Part shown: in pieces, positions 1 to 5,976 of the stretch
Numbering within the stretch: position 1 is the first letter of the stretch
Layout: each line of letters starts with the position of its first letter
Source: Anaerolineales bacterium
Lineage (GTDB): Bacteria; Chloroflexota; Anaerolineae; Anaerolineales; Villigracilaceae
Reading direction: 5' to 3'
DNA: 7,332 bases
Assembly (NCBI GenBank): GCA_020847355.1
Contig: JADLCG010000223.1
Coordinates: forward strand, 1 to 7,332
Position numbers and translations under genes: made by a program
The notes under the pieces: generated by a model
What the model was told of the DNA's origin: nothing
Seen by the model: the letters and a program-made list of their open reading frames with translations, nothing else
Database searches by the model: none

Positions 1-405
1 AAGAAGGTCGCGGCGCAGGCGTTGGTCAATAATTTGGAAGATGAATTCGGGCGCATTGACGTGTTGGTGAATCACGCCAACGTTCAGCCCAGAGCCGCCA
101 TCATTGACATGGATGAATGGGATTGGCATCGCGTTTATGACGTGAATGTGACCGGCGCATTCTTGATTACGCAATCTGTGGCGCGACTCATGCGCACAAA
201 AGGCGGCGGGGCGATTCTGAATCTCGTCGAACGCCCCAGCCAAGGCGTAGAAAAAGAAGCGGCGTATTATTCCAGCATGGCGAGCCTAAAGCAGATCTCC
301 GCTTTGGCGGCGCAGGAACTAAGTCAATATGGCATTCAAGTCTTTGCCGTTGAAAGATCAAAAAACGCGGCGCACGACGCATTGAAAATTTTGGAAGCCT
401 TATGA
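1..405 (+). CDS. SDR-family (Rossmann) protein, 5'-truncated, probably catalytically inactive
   Basis: The reading frame is open from the first base, so the N-terminus, including the expected glycine-rich NAD(P)-binding loop, lies outside the window; 134 residues are seen. The order of conserved blocks is that of a classical short-chain dehydrogenase/reductase: a D-V-L-V-N strand, a V-N-V-T-G-A-F helix start (Asn49 of the visible part), a G-G-A-I-L-N strand, a Tyr-containing helix and a Y-G-I-Q-V strand. The active site is eroded. The usual NNAG is NHAN (24-27), the usual N-[IV]-S-S is NLVE (74-77), so the catalytic Ser is missing, and YxxxK reads YYSSM (89-93), so the catalytic Lys is Met. 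The P-G motif after the last strand is also absent. It overlaps the next gene by ATGA (402-405). Family membership is secure; loss of oxidoreductase activity is inferred, and cofactor binding cannot be judged. Confidence 0.82.
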   Translation, partial: KKVAAQALVNNLEDEFGRIDVLVNHANVQPRAAIIDMDEWDWHRVYDVNVTGAFLITQSVARLMRTKGGGAILNLVERPSQGVEKEAAYYSSMASLKQISALAAQELSQYGIQVFAVERSKNAAHDALKILEAL

Positions 406-863
406 AAGAATTATTGGAATACCGCGTCTTTTTAGTTCGGCGCTTGGAACGCGCCACGGAAGAATTTTACGAACTTTGCAAACCGATTGAGCCAACCCGA
501 AAAATTGACGGCGAACGAACCGCGCATCAAATTGCCTTTTATGCGCGCGGCTTGAACGCGCTGGTTTATGATTTACGCGCGCGCAGAACGTTGAATGAAG
601 AGAACCCGCTCTTTGAAAATTTTGACCCGCCGACTTGGCTGGCGCAGCATTACGACCCAACCGAAGATTACGAAAAAATTTTATCTGAATTCAAAATGCA
701 AGTTCAAGCGTTATGTCAAACCTTAGCCGCTTTGCCCAATGCCGATTGGTCGCGCGTCAGCCGCCATCAACTGCTCGGTGCGGAATTGACTTTGCAATTA
801 TGGGTTGAATACGGTTTGGCGCAAATTGAAGAACGCTTAATTGAAGTTCGGCGGGGAGTATAA
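402..863 (+). CDS. DinB-like four-helix-bundle protein
   Basis: A 153-residue, helix-rich soluble protein with no signal peptide or membrane segment. Its layout matches the DinB/YfiT-like superfamily: an N-terminal helix, an E-R-T-A-H segment (His42) starting a second helix, an acidic linker with N-F-D-P-P-T-W and H-Y-D-P (73-86), a long third helix, then W-S-R-x-x-x-R-H (116-122) and L-T-L-Q-L-W-V-E-Y (129-137) opening the last helix. Family members often bind a divalent metal using an early His and a late HxxxH; here the late pair reads Gln141-x3-Arg145, so two ligands appear to be lost. Some members are thiol-dependent transferases, but no function can be assigned here. The start overlaps the SDR stop (ATGA), with a GGAAG ribosome site at 393-397. 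Being sandwiched between the SDR and tsaE suggests co-expression only. Confidence 0.72.
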   Translation: MKELLEYRVFLVRRLERATEEFYELCKPIEPTRKIDGERTAHQIAFYARGLNALVYDLRARRTLNEENPLFENFDPPTWLAQHYDPTEDYEKILSEFKMQVQALCQTLAALPNADWSRVSRHQLLGAELTLQLWVEYGLAQIEERLIEVRRGV

Positions 864-874
864 TTTTTCACGCC

Positions 875-1372
875 ATGCCGATCTTAGACGCGCACACCGT
901 TGAATTTTTCAGCAAAAGCCCTGAGCAAACCCGCAGAATAGGAATCCGCTTAGGCAAAGCCCTCAAAGCTGGCGACGTAATTTGTTTGCAAGGCGAACTC
1001 GGCGCGGGCAAAACTACTTTTGTGCAGGGCGTGGCGCAAGGCTGGGGCTCGTTGGACGCTGTTTCCAGCCCAACTTTTATTTTGGTTAATCAATATCGCC
1101 GCGCCGATGACGAAAAAATATTTCATTTGGATACCTACCGCCTCGCTTCGCAACCCGAAGCTGAAGAACTTGATTTAGACGCGATGCTGGCTGAAGGCAT
1201 TTTGCTGATCGAATGGCCCGAACGTTTAGGCGCATTGATCCCAGCCGAGCGCTTGTGGATCAAACTCGATCACCTAGCTGAAGAACACCGCCAAATGAAT
1301 TTCAACGCATCTGGTAAACGCGCGGATGAATTATTAAATGAAATTCGCAATTCAATTTTTGGAGGCGGATGA
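875..1372 (+). CDS. tsaE: tRNA t6A biosynthesis ATPase TsaE
   Basis: TsaE is the small P-loop ATPase that works with TsaB and TsaD in the cytoplasm to transfer the threonylcarbamoyl group to A37 of ANN-decoding tRNAs. The sequence shows a Walker A motif GELGAGKT (40-47), the S-S-P-T-F switch (64-68), the H-x-D-x-Y-R signature (His84, Asp86, Tyr88, Arg89) and the late I-E-W-P-E-R block (112-117). At 165 residues it is of normal length for the family, and no key residue is missing. It lies 11 nt after the DinB-like gene. The only good Shine-Dalgarno-like stretch (GGGGAG, 853-858) is 16 nt from the ATG, so initiation probably relies on translation arriving from upstream. No earlier in-frame ATG, GTG or TTG is available after the preceding stop. 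The stop overlaps the start of tsaB. Confidence 0.96.
   Translation: MPILDAHTVEFFSKSPEQTRRIGIRLGKALKAGDVICLQGELGAGKTTFVQGVAQGWGSLDAVSSPTFILVNQYRRADDEKIFHLDTYRLASQPEAEELDLDAMLAEGILLIEWPERLGALIPAERLWIKLDHLAEEHRQMNFNASGKRADELLNEIRNSIFGGG
1361..1365 (+). promoter_or_regulatory. Ribosome binding site deciding the tsaB start
   Basis: GGAGG lies inside the last codons of tsaE. Two ATG codons follow in the same frame, at 1369 and 1372. The site is 3 nt from the first and 6 nt from the second, so 1372 is the better start. It also gives the usual M-L-L-A-V-D-T-S beginning of the protein. Confidence 0.6.
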
Positions 1373-2037
1373 TGTTGCTGGCAGTTGATACTTCTACCGC
1401 GCAGGTGGGTTTGGCTTTATTGGATGGAAACCAGATTCTTGGCGAAATGTTGTGGACGACGCGCCAACATCACACCACTGAGTTGGCTCCGGCGCTTTCC
1501 GGACTGTTAGCCCGCTCCGGCGTTTCTATGGAAATGGTCAACGCTTTAGCAGTGGCGCTTGGACCAGGCTCCTTCACCAGTTTGCGAGTCGGCTTGGCGT
1601 TCGTCAAAGGGCTGGCATTGGCGCGGCGCATCCCCGTTCTCGGCGTTAACACCTTGGACATCATTGCGGCGGCGCAACCAATTGGCAAAATTCCGCTGAT
1701 TGCCGTTATTCAAGCCGGGCGGACGCGCCTCGCATATCAGCTATATCAACCGCAAAAGAAAATCTGGCAGGCGGATGGCGAATTGAAAAGCGGAACTGTG
1801 GATGAGTTAATTTCACAAATTACAACGCCCACGCTCCTTGCCGGAGAATTCACCGCTGAAGAGCGCTTGAAATTATCCAAACAGAAAAAGATTACGCTGG
1901 CTGTACCAAGCCAATCTGTGCGCCGACCGGCGCTTTTGGCGGAATTGGCTTGGGCGCGTTTTCAGAAAAACGAATTTGACGAACCCGCCAGCCTTGCTCC
2001 TATTTATTTACACGTCGCGGGCGCGCCGCCCGCATGA
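1372..2037 (+). CDS. tsaB: tRNA t6A biosynthesis protein TsaB
   Basis: TsaB is the ASKHA-fold partner that forms a heterodimer with TsaD and recruits TsaE during t6A37 synthesis. The sequence opens with the phosphate-1-like A-V-D-T-S-T (4-9), has the H-T-T-E-L-A-P-A-L block (34-42; His-Ser-Glu in many relatives), the G-P-G-S-F-T-S-L-R-V-G signature (64-74), and ends with L-A-P-I-Y-L-H as is typical. The length of 221 residues is normal. The start is placed at 1372 from ribosome-site spacing; 1369 would add one Met. It overlaps the tsaE stop as TGATG and overlaps rimI by ATGA (2034-2037), so the three genes are probably translationally coupled. tsaD, the catalytic partner, is not in the window. 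Confidence 0.95.
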   Translation: MLLAVDTSTAQVGLALLDGNQILGEMLWTTRQHHTTELAPALSGLLARSGVSMEMVNALAVALGPGSFTSLRVGLAFVKGLALARRIPVLGVNTLDIIAAAQPIGKIPLIAVIQAGRTRLAYQLYQPQKKIWQADGELKSGTVDELISQITTPTLLAGEFTAEERLKLSKQKKITLAVPSQSVRRPALLAELAWARFQKNEFDEPASLAPIYLHVAGAPPA

Positions 2038-2486
2038 ACCTTTTAATCCGCAAGATGACGTTGGATGATTTGGAACAGGTGACGGCGATTGATCAACTAT
2101 CTTTTTCATTGCCCTGGCCCCCGCGCTCCTTTCAATTTGAAGTGACGGATAACCCCGCTTCTCGAAATTGGGTGGCGGAGATGGAAGGGCAAACGGTTGG
2201 CTTGCTTGTCGCCTGGCTGATCGTGGATGAGATTCACATTGCCACGTTTGCCGTGCATCCGAACTTTCGCCGTCAAAAAATTGGCGAACAATTGCTGGCT
2301 CATGCGTTAAAATCCGCCAGCGCGGAGGGCGCGCTAAAATCATTTTTAGAAGTGCGCGCCAGTAATCATGCCGCGCGCGAAATGTATCGAAAGTTTGGCT
2401 ATCTGGAAGACGGCATCCGCAAAGGCTATTATAAAGATAACGGCGAAGACGCAATCTTGATGACGTTGGAGCGCATTCGTTTATAG
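2034..2486 (+). CDS. rimI: Protein N-alpha-acetyltransferase RimI (GNAT)
   Basis: This is a GNAT-fold acetyl-CoA transferase of 150 residues; RimI acetylates the N-terminal alanine of ribosomal protein S18, and homologues can modify other N-termini. Visible motifs are the W-P-P-R-S-F block (28-33), the D-E-I-H-I-A-T-F-A-V-H-P strand (65-76), the acetyl-CoA loop R-R-Q-K-I-G (79-84), the L-E-V-R-A-S-N-H-A-A-R-E-M-Y helix start (Glu106 at the expected catalytic position, Tyr118), F-G-Y (121-123), and the RimI hallmark Y-Y-K-D-N-G-E-D-A-I-L-M (132-143). The start codon overlaps the tsaB stop as ATGA. The tsaE-tsaB-rimI arrangement is widespread in bacteria, which supports RimI over an unrelated GNAT. 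The true substrate cannot be read from sequence. Confidence 0.93.
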   Translation: MNLLIRKMTLDDLEQVTAIDQLSFSLPWPPRSFQFEVTDNPASRNWVAEMEGQTVGLLVAWLIVDEIHIATFAVHPNFRRQKIGEQLLAHALKSASAEGALKSFLEVRASNHAAREMYRKFGYLEDGIRKGYYKDNGEDAILMTLERIRL

Positions 2487-2496
2487 GAGCAACCGC

Positions 2497-3141
2497 ATGA
2501 CAGCCGAAGAGACGCTCGCTCAAATTGCCCGGGAGATCGCGCTTTGCAAAAAATGCGCCTTACACGAAGCGCGCAAAAAAACTGTGCCGGGCGTCGGGCT
2601 CGCAAACGCTGAAATAATGTTGATTGGCGAGGCTCCCGGCTTTCATGAAGACGAGCAAGGTTATCCGTTCGTGGGCGCGGCTGGAAAATTTTTAGATCAG
2701 TTATTAGAACAAGCCGCTGTGACGCGCGCTGAAGTATTCATTAGCAATATCGTTAAATGCCGTCCGCCAGGAAATCGCGATCCACAACCAGAAGAGTTGG
2801 AAGCCTGTGATGAATATCTTTCAGCCCAAATTGCGGCGATCAATCCGAGTATCATTGTCACCTTGGGGCGCTTTTCGATGAGTAAGTTTCTGCCGGGCGC
2901 GAAGATCAGCGCTGTGCATGGGCAGATGCAAAAAATCGGCGAGCGCTTTATCATCCCCATGTTTCATCCGGCGGCGGCTTTGCATCAGCCGGCGTTGCGC
3001 CCATCCATCCTGGCGGATTTTGCAAAACTGCCGGAGCAACTGCAAGCGGCGCGCATAGCTTTGGGTAAAAAAGGAACGCATGAAAAGCAAAAAATAACGG
3101 CGCTTGACGAACAGAAGCCGAAGCAATTAAATTTATTTTGA
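2497..3141 (+). CDS. Type-4 uracil-DNA glycosylase (4Fe-4S)
   Basis: This enzyme removes uracil, from cytosine deamination or dUTP misincorporation, to start base-excision repair. Four cysteines suit the family's iron-sulfur cluster: Cys17 and Cys20 (C-K-K-C), Cys88 (V-K-C-R-P-P) and Cys104 (E-A-C-D). The active-site block G-E-A-P-G (44-48) followed by G-Y-P-F-V-G (55-60) and the late F-H-P-A-A-A-L loop complete the type-4 pattern. The fold ends near residue 187. It is followed by a charged, flexible tail of about 25 residues ending in QLNLF (210-214), which resembles the bacterial beta-clamp-binding consensus QL[SD]LF. The ribosome site AGGAG (2485-2489) overlaps the rimI stop, and the ATG is 7 nt further on. 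Ten bases separate the two genes, so it is probably the last member of the upstream run or continues into the sugar genes. Confidence 0.94.
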   Translation: MTAEETLAQIAREIALCKKCALHEARKKTVPGVGLANAEIMLIGEAPGFHEDEQGYPFVGAAGKFLDQLLEQAAVTRAEVFISNIVKCRPPGNRDPQPEELEACDEYLSAQIAAINPSIIVTLGRFSMSKFLPGAKISAVHGQMQKIGERFIIPMFHPAAALHQPALRPSILADFAKLPEQLQAARIALGKKGTHEKQKITALDEQKPKQLNLF

Positions 3142-3167
3142 ATTGAAAATTCAAGAATGGAAATGGC

Positions 3168-4490
3168 ATGTCAATCAAGGAAGACTTAATTAAAAAGATA
3201 AAAGCCAAAGACGCAAAAATGGCGATTCTTGGATTGGGGTATGTGGGCTTGCCGTTGGCGGTGGTTTTTGCCGAGGCGGGGTTTAATGTCACCGGCGTAG
3301 ACCCAGATCAAAGGAAGATTGAGGCGCTTCTCAAAGGCGAGTCATATATTCCAGACGTGAAAAATGAAGCGGTGGCGAAGTTAATCAAAAGCGAGAAATT
3401 CACAGCGACGACTGATTTCTCCGTTCTGCGAGAAATGGATGCCGTGAGCATTTGCGTGCCGACGCCTTTACGCCAAACCGGCGACCCGGATATGTCCTTC
3501 ATCATTTCCGCCACGGAAGAACTGGCGAAGTATATGCACAAGGGCATGGCGGTGGTTTTAGAATCGACGACTTACCCGGGCACCACGCGCGAATTGCTTT
3601 TGCCTAAATTGGGACTGGAACATGGTTTGCAAGTGGGGGAAGATTGGTTTCTGGCGTTTTCTCCGGAACGGGTGGACCCGGGGCGCAAAGATTTTACGAC
3701 GATCAATACGCCCAAAGTGATGGGCGGGATTACGGAAACTTGCGGCGAGGTGGCGACGGCTTGGTATGAAGGCGCGATCCAAACCGTGCATCATGTTTCC
3801 ACGGCGGAGGCGGCTGAGATGTCTAAATTGTTGGAGAATACTTTCCGCATGATCAATATCGGTTTGGTGAATGAATTAGCGATTATGTGCGAGCAATTGG
3901 GCGTGGATGTGTGGGAAGTGATTGACGCCGCCGCGACCAAACCTTTTGGCTTTATGAAGTTTACGCCGGGTCCCGGCTTGGGTGGGCATTGTATTCCGAT
4001 TGACCCGCTGTACCTTTCATGGAAAATGAAATCCTTCAATTACAACGCGCGCTTTATAGATTTGGCTTCTGAGATCAACACGAATATGCCGCGATATGTG
4101 GTTTCGCGCGTGTTAGACGCGATGAATGACCGCGCGAAGACGCTCAAAAACTCGAGAATTTTAGTTTTGGGCGTGGCTTACAAGTCGGATATTGACGATG
4201 TGCGCGAATCACCCGCGTTGGATGTGATTGGCTTGCTACGTAAAAAAGGCGCGAATGTGGATTATCACGATCCGTACATCCCGCATATTCATCACGAATA
4301 TGACGGCTGGCAAATGGATAGCGTCCCAGATTTGATGAAAGCCGTGCGCGCGGCGGATGCGGTGTTAATTGTGACGAATCACAAACAATACGATTATCAG
4401 GCGATTATTGACGCCGCCAGTTTTGTGTTTGATACGCGTAACGCGACCGGCAAGATCGCAAAAAACCATGAGAAAGTTGTGAGGTTATAA
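3168..4490 (+). CDS. UDP-N-acetylglucosamine/UDP-sugar 6-dehydrogenase, WbpA/TviB type
   Basis: An NAD-dependent four-electron oxidase of nucleotide sugars, turning C6 of a UDP-hexose into a carboxylate. The 440 residues have the full family layout. The N-terminal Rossmann domain has G-L-G-Y-V-G (22-27) and a V-D-P-D acidic end of strand two. The F-S-P-E-R-V-D-P-G motif is at 164-172. The central helices include L-L-E-N-T-F-R and A-A-T-K-P-F-G-F. The active-site loop G-G-H-C-I-P-I-D-P has the nucleophile Cys275, and the C-terminal domain has V-A-Y-K-S-D-I-D-D-V-R-E-S-P. The S-P-E-R-V-D-P-G and K-P-F-G-F signatures are those of UDP-GlcNAc (WbpA/TviB) dehydrogenases rather than of Ugd-type UDP-glucose enzymes, but substrate remains an inference. 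Only weak ribosome pairing (GGAAA, 3159-3163) precedes the ATG. It starts 26 nt after the glycosylase and ends 2 nt before the epimerase. Confidence 0.9.
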   Translation: MSIKEDLIKKIKAKDAKMAILGLGYVGLPLAVVFAEAGFNVTGVDPDQRKIEALLKGESYIPDVKNEAVAKLIKSEKFTATTDFSVLREMDAVSICVPTPLRQTGDPDMSFIISATEELAKYMHKGMAVVLESTTYPGTTRELLLPKLGLEHGLQVGEDWFLAFSPERVDPGRKDFTTINTPKVMGGITETCGEVATAWYEGAIQTVHHVSTAEAAEMSKLLENTFRMINIGLVNELAIMCEQLGVDVWEVIDAAATKPFGFMKFTPGPGLGGHCIPIDPLYLSWKMKSFNYNARFIDLASEINTNMPRYVVSRVLDAMNDRAKTLKNSRILVLGVAYKSDIDDVRESPALDVIGLLRKKGANVDYHDPYIPHIHHEYDGWQMDSVPDLMKAVRAADAVLIVTNHKQYDYQAIIDAASFVFDTRNATGKIAKNHEKVVRL

Positions 4491-4492
4491 AT

Positions 4493-5464
4493 ATGGGAAA
4501 TTATCTCGTCACTGGCGCGGCTGGGTTTATCGGCGCGCGCACTGCGCAAATGCTGATCGAGCAAGGGCATACCGTCGTGGGGATTGATAATCTCAATGAC
4601 GCATACGACCCGCGCTTGAAAGAATACCGCCTGAAGATTCTAAAATCTTTGCCCGGCTTCAAATTTCATCAAGCGGATATTTCTGAGAAAAAAACAATTG
4701 ATTTGTTCAAAGCTGAAAAATTAGACGGCGTGATCAATCTTGCCGCGCGCGCCGGCGTGCGCTTTAGCGTGGACGATCCGTGGACGTTCGTTGAATCTAA
4801 TGTTACCGGCACGTTGAACATGCTGGAAGTCTGCCGTCAGGTTGGCTGTCCGAAATTTATTCTCGCTTCCACTTCCAGCATTTATGGCGAAAACCCGCCT
4901 TACCCTACGCCAGAGACTGCTTCCAGCAGTGAGCCGATGCAACCGTATGCCGCCAGCAAAAAAGGCGCGGAATCTTTGGCATATGCGTATCACCACTTAT
5001 ATAATATTGACGTGACCATCGTCCGCTACTTCACGGTGTATGGACCTGCGGGCAGACCCGATTTGGCAATGTTCCGTTTTGTGCAATGGATTATGGAAGG
5101 CGAACCCGTGCGGATCAATGGCGATGGCGATCAATCGCGCGGCTTTACCTACATTGACGATATTGCGCGCGGCACAATTGCGGCGCTCAAACCGCTCGGC
5201 TACGAAGTGATCAATTTGGGCGGGCATGAAGTGATTTCGATCAATCAACTGGTGGAAATGGTTGAAGAATTGACCGGCAAACAAGCCATCGTTCAGCATG
5301 GTCCCCCCAACTTGGCAGATATGCGCACCAATCAGGCGGATGTGAGCAAAGCCAAAGAACTGCTTGGCTGGAAGCCGCAAGTCAACTTGCGCGAGGGGCT
5401 GGCGAACTTGATCAAATGGTATAACGAAGAACGCGAGTGGGCGAAGGAAGTGTTAACGCCGTGA
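4493..5464 (+). CDS. NAD-dependent UDP-uronate (glucuronate-type) 4-epimerase
   Basis: An extended-SDR epimerase of 323 residues, normal for the group. It has the NAD loop G-A-A-G-F-I-G (8-14), the G-I-D-N-L-N-D-A-Y-D-P strand end (30-40), the N-L-A-A-R-A-G-V-R block (82-90), S-T-S-S-I-Y-G (126-132) carrying the catalytic Thr/Ser, and catalytic Tyr152-x3-Lys156. The segments R-Y-F-T-V-Y-G-P-A-G-R-P-D and H-G-P-P-N-x-A-D-M-x-T-N-Q-A-D are characteristic of UDP-glucuronate 4-epimerases and close relatives. The ribosome site GAGG (4481-4484) is 8 nt from the ATG. With the dehydrogenase 2 nt upstream, the likely route is oxidation at C6 and then inversion at C4, giving UDP-GalA or UDP-GalNAcA for surface glycans. 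Which of the two is formed cannot be settled by reading. No convincing terminator follows. Confidence 0.88.
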   Translation: MGNYLVTGAAGFIGARTAQMLIEQGHTVVGIDNLNDAYDPRLKEYRLKILKSLPGFKFHQADISEKKTIDLFKAEKLDGVINLAARAGVRFSVDDPWTFVESNVTGTLNMLEVCRQVGCPKFILASTSSIYGENPPYPTPETASSSEPMQPYAASKKGAESLAYAYHHLYNIDVTIVRYFTVYGPAGRPDLAMFRFVQWIMEGEPVRINGDGDQSRGFTYIDDIARGTIAALKPLGYEVINLGGHEVISINQLVEMVEELTGKQAIVQHGPPNLADMRTNQADVSKAKELLGWKPQVNLREGLANLIKWYNEEREWAKEVLTP

Positions 5465-5481
5465 TATGGGATTGTTAATCC

Positions 5482-5531
5482 AATCCGTTTGCCTCCGTGA
5501 ATCCGTTATGAAGTCCGTTGATAACAAACGC
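5482..5531 (+). repeat. Solo right-arm fragment of the 132-bp palindromic repeat
   Basis: These 50 bases match 7150-7199 (and the same part of the second tandem unit) at 47 of 50 positions, in the same orientation. The last 38 bases (5494-5531) are identical. The only differences are the three bases 5491-5493. The match begins within the right palindrome arm of the unit and stops exactly before its last base. The left arm and loop are missing here. Confidence 0.9.
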
Positions 5532-5714
5532 GCTACGCCCATAGCCGGATTCAAGCAAAGGTCGAATATTTGTCATTTTTCGCAGGCGATCCGCCAGTCC
5601 GGTGGGCAGTTGGAGGCGTCCAGCGAATAGCTCAAAAGCGCCATCTCCAAGGTGTAGGCACAAGAGCATGGGCGAATTATAGTACGAATGTGGGGGAGGG
5701 AATATTTATGAAGC

Positions 5715-5744
5715 GTAACAATCCTTGTGGGTTTGCGCTATACT
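5715..5744 (+). promoter_or_regulatory. Possible sigma-70-type promoter
   Basis: TATACT (5739-5744, 5 of 6 to TATAAT) follows GTAACA (5715-5720, 4 of 6 to TTGACA) with an 18-nt spacer. It would give the downstream surface-protein gene a leader of about 225 nt containing the 103-bp palindrome. This is a visual match only; a second A/T-rich candidate near 5933 (TATACC) has no -35 partner. Confidence 0.25.
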
Positions 5745-5818
5745 GAAGTCATAAAGCGCTCATTAAACAAATTTACTTAGATTAGCGAAAGATTTGAATT
5801 ATTCTACTTTTTACTCTC

Positions 5819-5921
5819 TACCGTACATGGCGCTCTTTTTACCGCTAAGAGCGCGAAGAACGCAAAGATTTAAAGGCTTTCTTGGCGCACTTTGCGGGCT
5901 TCGCGGTGCATATGTACGGTA
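5819..5921. repeat. 103-bp composite palindromic element (MITE/REP-like)
   Basis: Perfect 10-bp terminal inverted repeats, TACCGTACAT (5819-5828) and ATGTACGGTA (5912-5921), enclose two nested stems. An 8-bp perfect hairpin is formed by GCGCTCTT (5830-5837) and AAGAGCGC (5847-5854). A longer stem is formed by 5852-5867 and 5890-5905 (7 pairs, 2 mismatches, 7 pairs) around a 22-nt loop. The inner G-C-G-A-A-G / C-G-C-A-A-A-G wording resembles short intergenic palindromes seen in many environmental bacterial genomes (recollection, not a search). No flanking target-site duplication is evident. Confidence 0.75.
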
Positions 5922-5965
5922 ACAAAACTTTTTATACCATTTGAAAGTTTTTATGTGTGGAATGT

Positions 5966-5971
5966 GAGGAG
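5966..5971 (+). promoter_or_regulatory. Ribosome binding site of the surface-protein gene
   Basis: GAGGAG lies 5 nt before the ATG at 5977. It is among the strongest ribosome sites in the window and fixes the start of a gene that otherwise has no recognised homologue. Confidence 0.7.
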
Positions 5972-5976
5972 TAAGC

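Larger units (their letters stand above)
5465..5976 (+). other. 512-bp intergenic region with two repeat elements
   Basis: I see no supported gene here. The stretch holds a solo half-copy of the 132-bp repeat family (5482-5531), a possible promoter (5715-5744), a 103-bp palindromic element (5819-5921) and the ribosome site of the next gene. A 64-codon minus-strand frame (5475-5669) runs into the repeat arm, which it reads as A-F-V-I-N-G-L-H-N-G-F-T-E; it has no recognised domain or clear ribosome site and is more likely repeat-derived than a gene. No terminator with a T-tract was found after the epimerase. Confidence 0.7.

Noticed and set aside
2008..2523. 171-codon minus-strand frame
   Set aside because: It lies entirely opposite rimI and its junctions, which are well supported on the plus strand, and shows no recognisable motif.
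3138..3154. Possible terminator after the glycosylase: TTGAATT-GAA-AATTCAA
   Set aside because: A perfect 7-bp stem but A/T-rich, overlapping the stop codon and with no T-tract after it; too weak to claim.
5469..5481. Possible terminator after the epimerase: GGATT-GTT-AATCC
   Set aside because: Only five pairs and no T-tract, so it is not distinguishable from chance.
5475..5669. 64-codon minus-strand frame in the intergenic region
   Set aside because: Its end is read from the repeat arm, and the rest has no recognised domain. It is kept only as a note under the intergenic entry; a database hit to a conserved protein would revive it.
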